Shown: positions 23,984-35,983 of the stretch, one piece after another
How positions within the stretch are numbered: position 1 is the stretch's first letter
Layout: every line of letters starts with the position of its first letter
Origin: Lunularia cruciata
Taxonomy: Eukaryota > Streptophyta > Marchantiopsida > Lunulariales > Lunulariaceae
Reading direction: 5' to 3'
NCBI GenBank assembly: GCA_948567375.1
Contig: OX419756.1
Span: 52,864,552 to 52,928,551, forward strand
DNA: 64,000 bases
Made by a program: the position numbers and the translations under genes
Notes under the pieces: generated by a model
Told to the model about the DNA's origin: nothing
Database searches by the model: none
What the model saw: the letters and a program-made list of their open reading frames with translations, nothing else

Positions 23984-24313
23984 ACACTTGATGTTTCTAT
24001 AGGCTGCACTATCTTGAAAGTGCGTGAGGTTTTGCCATCTAGAGTCCTTGAATTGGAAGAACATGATGGTGTTGTTTGGAAGGATCATGTGCATAGTTGC
24101 ATGCCATGCCACCTCCCAAACATTGATTGTACTATGGATCCAAGCTTGGCACTTATACACGTAGGCTTGTAGTGTATGTTATGCAACTCTTTTGGTGTAA
24201 CTGCTACTATGTTGGTGTGTAATAGTTGTTCAAGAGGATGGCATATGGTAAGTTTGACTCCTCTCCTTATAGTAGTTCATTAGGGACAATGTTTATGTCC
24301 TAGATGTACTTAA
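23984..24313 (+). pseudogene. G1 pol C-terminus with PHD finger
   Basis: This frame aligns to the G2 C-terminal region (35984-36316, minus). It begins TLDVSIG, then ..DGVVWKDHV.., then a PHD-finger-like Cys/His pattern: CNS, 11 residues later CNSC, then RGWH with the conserved Trp-His, and at the end CPRC. It keeps the Cys and Trp that are mutated in G2 but has lost the Cys after the His (now Ser) and has two internal stops (TAG before the first Cys and TAG before the last pair). PHD fingers bind histone tails; here the domain would have been carried at the C-terminus of the pol polyprotein. Confidence 0.7.
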
Positions 24314-24480
24314 CCCATAGCTAGTTCATCCTTTATATGGTATAGATTGTAGACAAGCGACTAAAAATGGAGCTCAATAACACCCCACCTCCTGATCTTT
24401 TGCCCACCATAGGGTCTACCATATACTTTTAATATATGGCTATATGGAGTTAGAGGGACCTAGCCGTCAGCTGGGATGAT

Positions 24481-25108
24481 TGTGGCACTTGAGAGTCCAT
24501 GTATGACTTCTATAAAGTGTGATGTTGATAACAATGTATGTTGTGTAGATGTATATATGCATGATAACTGTCATGCCATTTGTAGCATCACACCTAGATT
24601 GCTTGGCAGTTGGAGTAGTGGTGTTGGTAGTTAGAGGTATTTTGGTAGTTAGTCATAATCTACTTGTTGACGGTCAGATTTCATGTTTGGAGTGCTAATA
24701 ACATGGTGGGGCCCACCATCACTTGCACCATTTTCATTGTCCGATGTGCCATCAATGGGACCATTAGGGTTGGAGACCAAGGGGTATAATTTTGAAGTGC
24801 AGCTCTAAAGAGCTCACTTCTTTGATATTGAGCCTCCGAGTTCCTAACTATGGTGGATAGAGGCCGACAAGTGGCACTTGGAATCTCTTAGCTAGAGTGG
24901 GTGTGGCTTGACTATAATCAGTGCGCAATTGTTGGAAATTGTTTTAATGATAGATCAAGTATTGATCTGATTGAGTGTGATTTGAGTCGTGAACAAACTG
25001 ATTATTGTGGCACTTGAGAGTTCATGTATGACTTATGTGTGAGTTGTGCTTCTATAATATGTGATGTTGACAACAATGTATGTTGTGTAGCGATGTATAC
25101 ACACCACA
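24481..25108 (+). repeat. G1 3' terminal repeats B1-A2-B2
   Basis: B1 (24481-24568) begins TGTGGCACTT directly after the purine-rich ctgggatgat. A2 (24569-25005) begins TGTCATGCC. B2 (25006-25108) repeats B1, starting TGTGGCACTT, and ends with ccaca. The same order and the same A/B junction occur at the 3' end of G2. A is also the 5'-terminal sequence of G2 and G4. Confidence 0.75.
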
Positions 25109-26099
25109 ATTTTGTATAGTTCAAATTTTTCTATTTTTATGCTCTTTCTTTCCAAGTTCTCCTTGACTTGACAATGATGTTTATTTGATGGTATTCTTGG
25201 CAAAATTTTCTATATCTTCTCAATAGGGTTGCCCAACGTCTATAACAATATAGATATTTCTAATGATGATTTTTTTGTTATTTTTGTAATTTACTTGGCA
25301 ATGCATACTCCTTTTTGTTCTCTTCTATGGGTGGTGATACCTTCTTAGAGGCTTGTGGTTTGAATATCATATGGCTTTCTTAAGAACTATCTTTAAAGTT
25401 AAATGATACATTGTAAAAGACTAGGGAGAGAAATAGAGAATAAAATATTTCATTAAAACTCCCAAATGATAGAAACTCAAAATGCTAACATGAGCTTCCA
25501 TTTTGGTGTTCATAGGGAAGCTAAGTACAAGAATCTCAAAGAGCTTCCAACAAAGGTTCCTTCTAGAAGCCATATTTCTTGGAATGCAAGCTAAGCTAGC
25601 TATCTACTTGGCATACAAGCTAAACTAACCATTTCCTTAGCATACAAGTTACTCCATCCTTGGGAAGTTCCTAGAAGCTTATCACCAAGAAGCTTCATAG
25701 ATGCTTCTAGAACATTCTTAGGATTTATAAATGCATGCAAGTTCTACTCCCATTTTGCTATATTTAATTTATTCTACTAACTCATTAGCTTCTACTACCC
25801 TCATCATTATTACATATTCCTCCATTGCTGATTGGTAATATCCTTGTTGCCATGGATTTCCAAACTCTTATATGACCATTTAAGCATTTTGGAGATGTGG
25901 AAGAGGTTCCTATGTGGTATTGTGAGGGAGATATACTTTCCAAATGACCTTATAGTTCACTTGTCATTGCCACCTATGTTGGGTATCTCTCTAGGCAAGA
26001 ATACAATCAACTTTATATTCTTTATGATTGTTGACTGGAAGAAGATGAGATTGGACATGAGTAGGAAAAGAAGATAGGTTAGAAAAAAGGTTTTAACTT

Positions 26100-27228
26100 T
26101 GAAATATGGAAGACAAGAGTGATTCTAATATGATTAGGAAGTGCAAGTTTGTAGAAAACAAGAGAAAGGATCTATTAAATATCAAATGTCCCTATCCAAC
26201 TATGGTAAATTACAAACTTGTGCCTCAAGAGTGAGAGGGAGATTAGTAGAGGAAAGTATGACCCTATCACCTACTTGAAAGATGAGATCACAATGATGTT
26301 TATAATCAGACTAATTTTGCCAAGTTTTTGCAACAAGCAGACAAGACTTTGCTTGTAAGTATGAGGGACATGAGACTATGGTAGAGCAAAAAGAGAATCA
26401 AGAATGAGTGGATTTTGTCCATAATTGAGAAAGGAGGGAGAGAATCTTGTACTCACTTGCTTGGAATTATTATAAGCAGATTTAGTAGCTACAAAAAAGT
26501 ATCCTAATTGGCATGATGAACGTTGACAAAGGCAAGTATCATATCTTCCAAGGTGCGATTGGCTTGTTTGGGTTGGCCATCAATTTAAGGATAATAGGCC
26601 ATAAATAATACAAGCTTAGTGCCAAGTAGCTTAAAGAGTGCTTGCCAAAATTTATAAATAAATTGGGGGCCACAATTATAGATGAGAACCCTTGGTGTCC
26701 CATGGTGTTTGAATATAATGTCAAAGTACATCTTGGCTATTGTTAGAGCAGAAAATGTATTTATAGTAGGTGCTAAATGATTATGCTTGTTGATTTTATT
26801 AACAAACACAATGATTGATGTATATACTTGGTACTTCTTTGGTAAAGATATGATGAGATCTAAGCTCACATGTTCCCATTATGTAGATGGAATTCATAAG
26901 ATTGAAGTAGTACACCTTGCATTTGGTTGCTTATCTTGTTCCACTTGCAACTCTCACAAGATTGGACAAACTCTCAAACCTCTTGTGCCATGTTTGGCCA
27001 CCACCATTGGCACTATAGGATACTCAAAATCTTGTCAACATCCATGTAACCAATAATTGATAAATCATGCATTTCTTGAAGTTGCACAAGTCGTAGATCT
27101 CCCATAGTTGGAATATAAATTTTATTCTTGCAAAATAAACGACATTCCTTGAATGAAAAGGTGTTGTACTCCTTATCATGTGCTACAACAAAACCTTGCA
27201 CAAGATTAAAGAAGTGATATTGTTTCAA
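26100..27228 (-). pseudogene. J integrase
   Basis: Integrase relic. The zinc region is at 27013-27228 (MGDLRLVQLQEMHD..GYMDVDK). The core is at 26585-26869 with MSLDLIISLPKKYQVYTSI (first Asp present), then HHGTPRVLIYNCGPQF, in which the second catalytic Asp has become Asn. Further downstream, near 26560, is NRTLEDM, a signature of the HPQTDGQ..NRTLEDM region of chromoviral integrases. The C-terminal region to 26100 is degraded, and I cannot confirm a chromodomain. Confidence 0.7.
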
Positions 27229-27578
27229 AGCAATGTTGAACTTTATTTATACCTTTGAGTCCATCATGGTGATTAATACTATTACGGGAGATCCGAGAAG
27301 AATCTTCAAATCAAGGTGTCATGACTAAGGATCAAGAATGACATAGCCCTTTCTTGGTTTTTATTCAAGCTTGATATCAAACTATTGTAGTTTTTCCTCC
27401 CATTGATGATGCCAACTCTTCATGTGTTCCAAATGTAAGGTCATAATAATGGTTTGTGATTGGTTTGCTAAATCATTTGTTTTTCCAAGAGATAATGTCT
27501 CTACATCTTTGTTATGTATATCATTGCAAGTTATTTTCAATTTGAAGCAAAATAATTCATTTCCATTGCATTTAGTCA

Positions 27579-28910
27579 TCAAAATACAAAGGTAATGGGA
27601 TGCAATCTATGTGGAAATTCTTGTTGCAACACAACTCCAATTGCAACGTTAACCGCATCAAAATAAACCCATACATGGTAGTTAAGGATCATATGGTTGG
27701 AGGATAAGATTATGGTGTAAAGACACCATAATCTAAGTTTCTTGAGTAATTTTTTTTTGGTGGTCCATTCTAAGCTTGTTGTCCTCCCTAAGAGATCAAT
27801 CAATGATGAGACCACATGAGCATAATAACAAATGAACAATCAATAAAAACTTGCTGATCCACTAAATCTCCAAATTTCTATGGCATCTTTAGGAGTATAC
27901 TAATTGATAGTGACCTTGATTTTCTACTCTTCCAGCTTGATTCCTTCCATTGAAACCTTAAGGCCCATTCTTTCCTTTTGCAAGAAAGCACACTTGAACT
28001 TCTTGTCGTAGAACTTTCATTGTCTTAGTTGTTTTAAGATTTCTTGTATGTGATTCTTGTGTTCTATCTCCATCTTATTTTCTTATTGTAAATTAAAATG
28101 TTATCCAAGAAAACTAATATATATAGATCAATCACCCCTCTAACACCTAATGCATTTGATTCATGAAGACCACAAGTATATAAGTGAGCAAAAAAGTAGA
28201 ACTCTTCATTCAAAATGCCCATACCTTGTATGAAAGGTATTTTTTGCACATATTTTGCACATCTTTTCTTTCAATTAGAGTATACCAATAGCCGCTTTGA
28301 AAATCTGAATTTGAGAAGTATTGTACTCCACTCAATTGGTGCAACAAGTTATAAATTTAAAGCAAGATATACATATTTTTTAAGGTTTTTTTCACTACAA
28401 CCAAAAATAGTCAATACAAAATCAAAGCACTCCATCCTTCTTTCGTACAAAGAGCACACAGTGTTTCCCAAGGGGTGTACTATTTTATATGAATTCCTTC
28501 TCCAATAACTTGGTCAAAGTTATTTGAAGTTTTTCTAACTCCTTGGGTGAGAGTCGATAGATTGGTCTACTCACTAGAGTATTATATAGCAATAGCTTGA
28601 CCTTGAAAGGCATGCCTTGATCAAATGGTAACTCCTTAAGAGGTTCATCCAAAAGCATGGATGCAATATTCTAACTATTTGATCAAGTATTATGTTTTGA
28701 GGCTTCTTATCCTTATCAAATTCTCTTTGCATAATAAGTTTGATCCACATAGTAAAAATAAGAATATCTTCCTCCAAATCTAGTTCTATAATCATTATAT
28801 TCATAAGATTTCCATCTTGGTGCTAACGATTTGTAGGTATCTTCTTCAAAATACAAAAAAAAATTAATCAATAATCTTAACTTTGGTGTACTTGAATTTG
28901 TCAGCGGGCC
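27579..28910 (-). pseudogene. J reverse transcriptase and RNase H
   Basis: RT and RNase H relics. At 28064-28249 the RT catalytic box reads FLDNILIY (second Asp lost). At 27579-27839 a thumb/RNase H piece reads VYFDAVNVAIGVVLQQE and ends HPITFVF. At 28574-28804 there is earlier RT sequence (MNIMIIELDLEEDI). Stops and frame changes occur every 100-200 bases. Assignment by motif order. Confidence 0.68.
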
Positions 28911-29049
28911 CAATTAAATTGCACACTATGATATTTAAACCAAGAAAGACTTGGAATTATATATCATAATGTATGATAATTACTACAAATCTCATATACT
29001 CTATACACTCCTCAATCATGAATGCAATAGGATATGAGGTATAGAATGG

Positions 29050-29260
29050 AAAACCTATTCTACCATATGCTATCATTATTTTTCTACCAATACTAGCTTG
29101 ATAGGAATACATAACTCTTCTAATAATTGCATGGACATGAAATTCTCAAAACTCCCACAATCAACCAAAATACTAAAATCACAATCAAATATCATACCTT
29201 GCAAGTGAATTAAACTTGCATAGATTGACCTCCAATCCCATTAAGACAAGTAGGTTTTTA
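29050..29260 (-). pseudogene. J protease remnant
   Basis: Read on the minus strand with one frame change, the region gives a hydrophobic strand followed by a LVDCGS-like site (Asp and Gly of a retropepsin) and a helix starting NFMSMQLLE, as in plant chromovirus proteases. Short and broken, so a weak call. Confidence 0.45.
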
Positions 29261-29299
29261 GTAAGTGACTCAATATCTCTTATTGGACTTCTTCATTTC

Positions 29300-31445
29300 C
29301 TTGATCCTCATGCTATCATTCTATGTTTTCTCCATCTAGAAGCACACAAGGTGCCTAGTTGTAGAGCTTATAGATAGGAAATTGTATGTAGATCTATCAC
29401 TAATAATTTGGGCCCGTGGGTCTTCTTAACTGCCAAACCTTCTACAACTATTTCTAATATGCCTTCTACCAAGGAGAAGAAGGTGGGAGAGAGAAGAACT
29501 ACCTAACATATTATTACAACATGCACTCCTTGTTTGCTAGTCATCACTTCTAGTATTACAAAGAGAAATACATAACACACCTAAAGGGAAGGAACCTAAG
29601 CACAACAGCCACACACCAATCCAAACCAAATGGGTATATAATCAAGCATGCAAGTCCAAAGAAGACCCAAACACAAGTAATTTAACAAAAACTCTTTGCT
29701 TCTGGTATAAATATGCTTTAGAGCCTCTTTAATTTATCCAAGAATTGATATTAATCTAAACTCCAACTTAACATCCAATGTGTCTCAAGATAGAAAAATT
29801 CTATAACTTTTGGTGCGGAAATGTTTGCTTTACTCAAATTAGGATAATTTATGACTTATAGCTCTAATTTAAAATTTCTAAGACTAAATGGAAATAAATC
29901 TTGTAAGATAAAATTTTGAATGATATAAATCAAGCACCAATCTTACTACTACAATTTCTTTTGTAGTGTCCCAAATATAGTTTAATTTTGTGGTTTAAAC
30001 TCTAATTTTAGAACATTAAGCAAAGCTCCAAACTTAATTCTTGAAGAATTTTGGCCAAAGTTTCTAGATAGGAATTCATGAAAATAATGTGGAACACTCT
30101 TGAAAACTACAATCTTTTCACTCATGACATCAAATAATAATAATAATTCTTGTATAGTTTGTTGCACTAGATTGCACTACTATAAATCTTAAGCAAACCA
30201 AAGTTTACACAAAAGTTGGTTATGCTTGTGTCTAAACCTTTATGAAGTTTGATATTTGAATCATAAACCAATCCTTAGATATGGATCAACTCCCAAACCA
30301 TGCTAACTTTTGAGCTCTACAAACCCAAGTTTATTTGATCCAAGACCTTGACATTTCTATTTGAATGGTAGATATGAAATCATTGTACATAGGTAGAAAA
30401 TCTAACCACCAACATTACTTGAAATTATCATAAGTTAATTCAAACCAAAATTTGAGAAGTGAACAAAAACTCCAAACCTGATCATAATCTCCAACCCTAA
30501 CATATTGAGCTTAAGCAGTCTAGCTTTATTTGATCACATCAATTTTAAGATCAACTCAAAAGTAGTATTTCTTGGGTTCAACAAAATTATAGTTTTTTTT
30601 CCTCTCTAGTCCCATTGACAAATCATAAAAATCTATCATCAAACTTTCAAAATATTTCAATTTGTGAACATGGGTATGAATTTTCCACCTGGCTACATTA
30701 ATCATATCTTGCTAAAAAATTACTCAAATGTCATTATTCTAGACTCCACACCATAAAGTATTTTTCCTTCTCTCCAATTGTGGTCTTGTTGTCCCAAATG
30801 GCTTTCTTCACTCATCCTAACTTCAATAACTCTAGACTCCACAAGTTGGGATCCAAACTCTTGCATTTTTATCACAAAGCAACTTCTTCTTTTGACACAT
30901 GGACCCCAAAAACTCCATCTTTAAGTCCTGAAGTAAAATATTAGTCCCTTCTCTTCTACAGATTAGTATAAATGGTTGAGTCTAAAACTAATTACAAGTA
31001 AGTATAAGGAAGATAATATGATCTAGGTTTTACATCATTAATACCATGAACACAAGCCCAAAATGAACTACCATCCAAGCCCAAAAGTGATCAATATATA
31101 ATTTAAAACTTGATGAGAAAAGGATTGAAAAGAGGTAGATGGAGCATGGAATATTTTGCATATCAAACTCACTCCATTACACTCTGCTACAATTTTCAAA
31201 CAACTCACCCTTCAACTTACTTCTCCACACTCTAGACTCTTGAAACACTATATTCTTTATTGAGCTTCCACCACTTATATACATCAAAGCTTTGGATGTG
31301 AACAAGACCATAATGCATATGAGCCATGACTTGAATATACATTAATTGCTCATAAATGATCCACCATAGGATCACTCACATTATATACAACAAAACAAGA
31401 TGTATATATGACAACTATTTTACACAATAAGCAACACATATCACA
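29300..31445. other. AT-rich stretch inside J, possibly a solo LTR
   Basis: Over 2 kb without a supported gene lies between the J protease and zinc knuckle, which should be close together. On the minus strand the right edge could be an LTR start (TGTGATATGTGTTGC at about 31445). I could not find a matching end or target duplication, so the boundaries are uncertain. Confidence 0.35.
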
Positions 31446-32000
31446 AAAATGCTCCAAGAACTCTATTTAGGCAATGGATTGAGGTTGTCCATTCTTGGAT
31501 GGACATTTGGCAATACAACATCCAATTTGGTGACAATAGAAGTAACCACCATTTGTCACAATTGTTCTCTATTTGTACTACCATGTGGTCTCTATTGGAT
31601 GATATCAATCTCTATTGATGTTGGTTTATCCATTTGTATATGTTGTGTTTGTAAGTTTTATGAAGGTCTAAGTTAAGACCAAGTTGTGGTAACCAAAGAA
31701 TCAAAATACTTGGTCAATTGCATGACTTCTTCCAAATGTTTGGTCTTATACATGGTTAATTTTAGTTTAGTATGTGATTTCAAGTTCCTCACAACTTGAT
31801 CTAGAGCTTTATCTTCTTTTATATCTAGAATTTGCATTATTGTATTTTGGAATTGAGCTATGTAGCTCCTCACATAACCAATCTACCTTGATTTTGCCAA
31901 TCTATCTCATGTAGCTCGTGCAACATTTACCACTTGGAATTATTGCACTTTTGAATTCTTCTCATGTTGAGATTGGAGCAACAAATTGCTATTAAGCTTG
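31446..32000 (-). pseudogene. J gag
   Basis: Gag relic. At 31673-31873 it reads MRSYIAQFQNTIMQILDIKEDKAL..VRNLKSHTKLKL, matching the capsid C-terminal part of chromovirus gag (the Y-x-x-F ... L.-P region). Near 31530 there is a zinc-knuckle remnant (YCHQIG..IAKCP). Frameshifts separate the two. G4 is inserted upstream at 32101. Confidence 0.6.
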
Positions 32001-32100
32001 CTCTACTTAGAATTGCAACCATCAAAAACCACTTCATCTAATTTGCTCAAAGCTAAGAGAACTCATCTTTGTTCATCTAGAAGATTTATAGCTTGAAAGA

Positions 32101-32547
32101 TGTCATGCTATTTGTAGTGTCACATCTAGATTGCTTGTACACTGGAGTTGCAATGATAGTAGTTAGAGGTATTTCAATAGTCACTTATAGACTACTTTTT
32201 AGTGGTCAGATTTTGTGTTTGGGGTATTGACTTCATGGTGGGGCCCATCGTCACTTTGCACCGTTCATACCGTTGAGTGTGCCATCAGCAAGACCATTAG
32301 GGTTCCAAACCTAGCTTGAGTCCAAGGGTATACTTTTGAAGTGTAGCTCTAGAGAGCTCACTTCTTTGATGTTGAGCCTTCGAGTTCCTAGCTATGCTGG
32401 ACAGAGGCCGGGAGCATCACCTGGATTCTCTTAGCTAGAGTGGGTGTGGCTTGATTGTAATCAATGCCCAGTTGTTGGCCATTTATAGAATGACAGATCA
32501 AGTATTGATTTGAGTTGAGTTGATTTGAGTGTTGTAAACAATCTGAT
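32101..32547 (+). repeat. G4 terminal repeat A1
   Basis: 447 bp beginning TGTCATGC and ending ...ctgatt, similar to A2 of G1 (24569-25005) and, in the opposite orientation, to A1 and A2 of G2. No B repeat precedes it: the sequence to its left is J. Confidence 0.75.
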
Positions 32548-33892
32548 TACATCATAAAAGTGAAGTTTGGGGGAAATTGGGTGCATGAACTTTGAGTGTT
32601 GGTGGTATCTCCAAGCTTGGTGGATCGTTGATAGCTCGATTGAAGTTCTGTTTTTCCCTGGTGTGCAGAAGCTTGTTGCTTGATGCAGATTTGGTAGTAA
32701 GGTAGATGGTGTGTGGATGCATTGGCTAATTTTCCAGCAAAGAAGAAGAAAATTTTGAAGAGTGGTCATGATTTTGAGCTCAGGAGGTGAAGGTAGGACC
32801 AATTTGTTGCGAGTTAGGCTCAAAAAGTGAAATTGAAGGTGGAGTTGAAAACCTATTCTTGTGAATTTGTAATTTGGAGAAACCCATTTTTTCAATTTGG
32901 CTCAAGTGAAGAGTTAGCAAAGAATTTGGTGGTCAGCCAACTTTAGGGTTTACATCAAATTTTTGCTAGAGTTTATGTCAGATTTTGGCCTGATTTGGAG
33001 GAGTTTTGTTAGATTTGAAGAGGGTTCAAAGTTGCAAGAATAAGGGCTTCTTTTGGCTTCAAGGTATAGATAGAGCTATGAGAGGCTATAAAGGCTTAGA
33101 AGGGCCAGCTTGCTGGCATAAGGCTAGCTAGTTTAGAGTACATCTTGGTCATTGTTTGGCAAAATCTGCAAATCTTGCTAGATTGTGTGCAATAGGGTTT
33201 GACTCCTAGATCTCTTGTTCCTAGACTAGTGCCCTAGCCAATTGGTCCACCCTCACTTGTTGTCTTGGTGACTATACCACTATTATCTATACACTTGTAG
33301 CTTTGGCTAGGAGATGCAGTTTGATCCCATTCTTGGTGATCTTGGTAGCATTGGGTGTAAACACAAACTTCTCTTATGTCAAATGTCACAATGGTGGCAG
33401 AGTCAATCCTATGTTGCTTTATGAGATGGAGGGTTTTTGTTTAGATTTCTTGTAATTGGACCCCCTCTATTCTCTTCTTCTTGTTTGTGCACCACGTTTG
33501 TGTGAGGTGCCCTGAATTTAGAGCATGGGTGCTCTAGTGTGCTCTTGGTAGTGAGGTTGGAGTGATGACCAGTTAGACTACCTTTGTTTTTCTCCAGTGA
33601 GGTAGGAAGTGATGATTTGTAGACTGTGAGAGTGTGTGTTGTGATGGCATGTTAGAGGTTACCTTTTTCCCTAGTGTAGTGATCTCAGTTAGAGTTACAT
33701 TAGCGGGTGGTGTTCCGTAGGTATTGGCACTTGGTAGTGCTCAGTTGGTGTTGGCACTTGGTGGAGTACTTGCAATTGCAATTTGAGGTTGCATTTGGTC
33801 GTTCCAATTTGCGGTTGCATTTGTGGTTACTTTGTCACAATGGAGTTCTTTGGAGATTCTAGAGGAATTAGCCCTGTAGTACGCAATGGGTT

Positions 33893-34268
33893 AAAGTCCA
33901 TCTCATCTGAACGAGGTTCAAAACGCTAGGGAAGTTGGGACCATCTAAGATAAGTTCTCCGATAAGTTCAAGTGCGTCCCAATTACATACAGTTACATAC
34001 AATGTCAACTGACGGAGCTTTCCGTCTCTAAAAGTCCTGGCAGTCAACTTGGGGTATAAAGTAGCAATTCATCCAGTTCCATCCAACTAGAAATAAACCA
34101 CGATATGTTAGTGTTCAAGAGCTAAAAGCAAGTTGTTTTGCAATTGGGTATATTATACATTACCTTTTCAAGAGACTAGAACTCTATGGCCTGTTGGAGG
34201 CAACGGAACATGACTGCGCGTGTACGTGTCACACTTGAATACGGCTGTTTATATATTTATATATATAC
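33893..34268. mobile_element. Approx. 376-bp extra segment in G4 leader, possible SINE-like insert
   Basis: The G4 leader reads caatgggtt, then this segment, then tactcagag. The G2 leader reads tatgggtttactcaaag without interruption. The segment contains ggttcaaaacg at 33915, matching a pol III B-box consensus, and ends in an AT-rich tatatatttatatatatac. No convincing A box or target duplication was found. It could equally be a deletion in G2. Confidence 0.35.
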
Positions 34269-34286
34269 TTTACTCAGAGTAGTGCT

Positions 34287-34298
34287 TGGTATCAGCGT
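34287..34298 (+). other. G4 primer-binding site (initiator tRNA-Met type)
   Basis: tggtatcagcgt matches the first nine bases of the usual plant tRNA-iMet primer site. It lies 10 bases after tttactca and about 60 bp before gag. G2 has tgatatcagc at the same place (43401-43410, minus). Confidence 0.6.
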
Positions 34299-34348
34299 GT
34301 AACTCAGTGAGAGAGGAGATTGATTTTGAGTTGAGTTTGACATAGGAG

Positions 34349-34910
34349 TTGATTCAGTTGAGAGTGCACTTGGTGTGTTTGCACTATTGTTGTGAAACAT
34401 GGACAAGATTTATGGGGCCTCCAAAGGCCCTAGGCTTTACTCTGGTACAGTGGGTACCATTGAGTTGGATGACTTCATTTAGGAGTTTGATAGTTGGTGT
34501 GATTTGCAGCAGATGCGGAACCCAACTTTGTTTACACCCTTCATGGCATGGAAGGGGTTGTTTCAACACTTGGAGGATCTATTGATGGACAACTACCATG
34601 AGTTCAGGAGATCTCATTTGGAAGAGATCGAGTTATGGGGACAGTATTGGTCTCCAACTATGTCTCTATCACTTCAAGCTTGGTTGCTAAGAGTAGATTG
34701 GCTGTACCCACGAGTTCTAGCTTGAGTAGTGTTGGTGGAGCTAGTGGAGGTTCACTAGCTAGAGATAGTGCTACCACGAGTGGAGGAACCGCTACGGGAG
34801 GTGGTGTGGTACCATGGTAGAGTTCTTCCAATGTTTGAGGCAAAACTACCAAGAAGTACGGACTGACAAGCTGAGGAGCTTGCATGAGTTCCAATGGAAG
34901 GCTAGAGAGA
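34349..34910 (+). pseudogene. G4 gag, N-terminal part
   Basis: Matches G2 gag (42715-43383, minus). Spread over frames it shows MDKIYG-like and YSGTVGTIELDDFI sequence, then MRNPTLFTPFMAWKGLFQHLE and YHEFRRSHLEEIELWGQYW at 34504-34650, a plant-type capsid. A Ser/Gly-rich stretch follows. Frame changes near 34440 and 34650 and stops near 34480 and 34720 inactivate it. It is cut at 34910 by G2, and the next residues of the same gene are at 44895. Confidence 0.75.
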
Positions 34911-35564
34911 TGTTGTGCGTATATACATTGCTACACTACATACATCGCTGTCAACATCATACACAATAGAAGCACAACTCACACATAAGTCATACATAGA
35001 CTCTAAAGTGCCACAATCAAATCACCTACCACTCAAATCAATCAAACTCATATCAATACTTGATCTGATCCTCAACAACTTGCCAATAATAGGGCACTGA
35101 TTACAGTCAAGCCACACCCACTCTAGCTAAGAGACTCCAGGTGATGCTCACCGGCTTTTTGTCCACTCTAGCCAGGAACTTGAAGGCTCAACATCAAAGA
35201 AGTGAGCTCTCTGGAGCTGCACTCCTAGGGTATACCCCTGATTTTGACCTAGGTCTCCTCCCAATGGTCCTGCTGATGGCACACCTAACGGTGCAGACGG
35301 TGCAAGTGACGGCGGGCCCTACCATGAAGTCAATACTCTAAACTTGAAATTTGACTATTGGAAAGTAGTTTATGAGTAATTGCCAAAATGCCTCTAACTA
35401 CTATCACTGGAACCGTAGTGTCCGAGCATCTAGATGCAACACTACAAATGGCATGACAGCTGTTGTGCGTATATACGTCACTACACAACATACATCGCTG
35501 TCCACATCATACACAATAGAAGCACAACTCACACATAAGTCATACATTACTCTAAAGTGCCACA
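34911..35564 (-). repeat. G2 3' terminal repeats B2, A2, B1
   Basis: In plus coordinates: B2 34911-35015, A2 35016-35458, a gc spacer, and B1 35461-35564. B1 and B2 are about 104 bp and nearly identical (minus strand from TGTGGCACTT to CGCACAACA). A2 (443 bp) matches A1 at 44453-44893. A purine-rich gctaggggggcaat lies just upstream of B1 on the minus strand, as a polypurine tract would. Confidence 0.8.
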
Positions 35565-35842
35565 ATTGCCCCCCTAGCTGGCGGTTAGGTCCCTTGAAAT
35601 TTGACTATTGGAAAGTAGTTTATGAGTAATTGCCAAAATGCCTCTAACTACTATCACTGGAACCGCAGTGTCCGAGCATCTAGATGCAACACTACAAATG
35701 GCATGACAGCTGTTGTGCGTATATACGTCACTACACAACATACATCGCTGTCCACATCATACACAATAGAAGCACAACTCACACATAAGTCATACATTAC
35801 TCTAAAGTGCCACAATTGCCCCCCTAGCTGGCGGTTAGGTCC
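35343..35842. repeat. 250-bp tandem duplication, 249/250 identical
   Basis: 35343-35592 and 35593-35842 are head-to-tail copies that differ at one base (T or C in ccg-agtg). Each contains the polypurine tract, B1 and the first 120 bp of A2. The near-identity makes it younger than the surrounding decayed element. Confidence 0.95.
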
Positions 35843-35983
35843 CTCTAACTCCAGATAGCCATCTACTTTAAGTATATGGTATACCCTATGATGGGCAAAG
35901 ATTAGGAGGCCGAGTGCTATGGAGCCCCATCGTTAGTTGCCTGTCTGCAATCTATACCATATAAAGAATGAACTAGCTATAGG

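Larger units (their letters stand above)
25109..32100 (-). mobile_element. J, old chromovirus-like Ty3/Gypsy relic
   Basis: A heavily decayed minus-strand element lies between the 3' end of G1 and the 5' end of G4. In the direction of its genes: gag with zinc knuckle (31990-31450), protease (about 29200-29050), RT (28900-28060), RNase H (27840-27580), integrase (27230-26100). It is the oldest layer, since both G1 and G4 are inserted in it. Its LTRs are not visible to me. 25109-26000 is AT-rich 3' sequence without a recognisable gene. Confidence 0.7.
32101..34910 (+). mobile_element. G4, 5' portion (A1, leader, primer site, start of gag)
   Basis: G4 is a plus-strand element of the same family as G1 and G2. 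It starts at 32101 with TGTCATGC (repeat A1, to about 32547). A long leader follows with no supported gene, then a primer-site match at 34287 and gag from about 34349. At 34910 it is interrupted by G2, and it continues at 44895 in the same gag codon region. Left flank aaaga; the right end of G4 is outside the window. Confidence 0.8.

Noticed and set aside
24481-24600. Taking TGTGGCACTT after the polypurine tract as the start of an ordinary G-family LTR
   Set aside because: Neither visible 5' end (32101, 44893) begins with this sequence; both begin with TGTCATGCC. Recorded instead as repeat B1.
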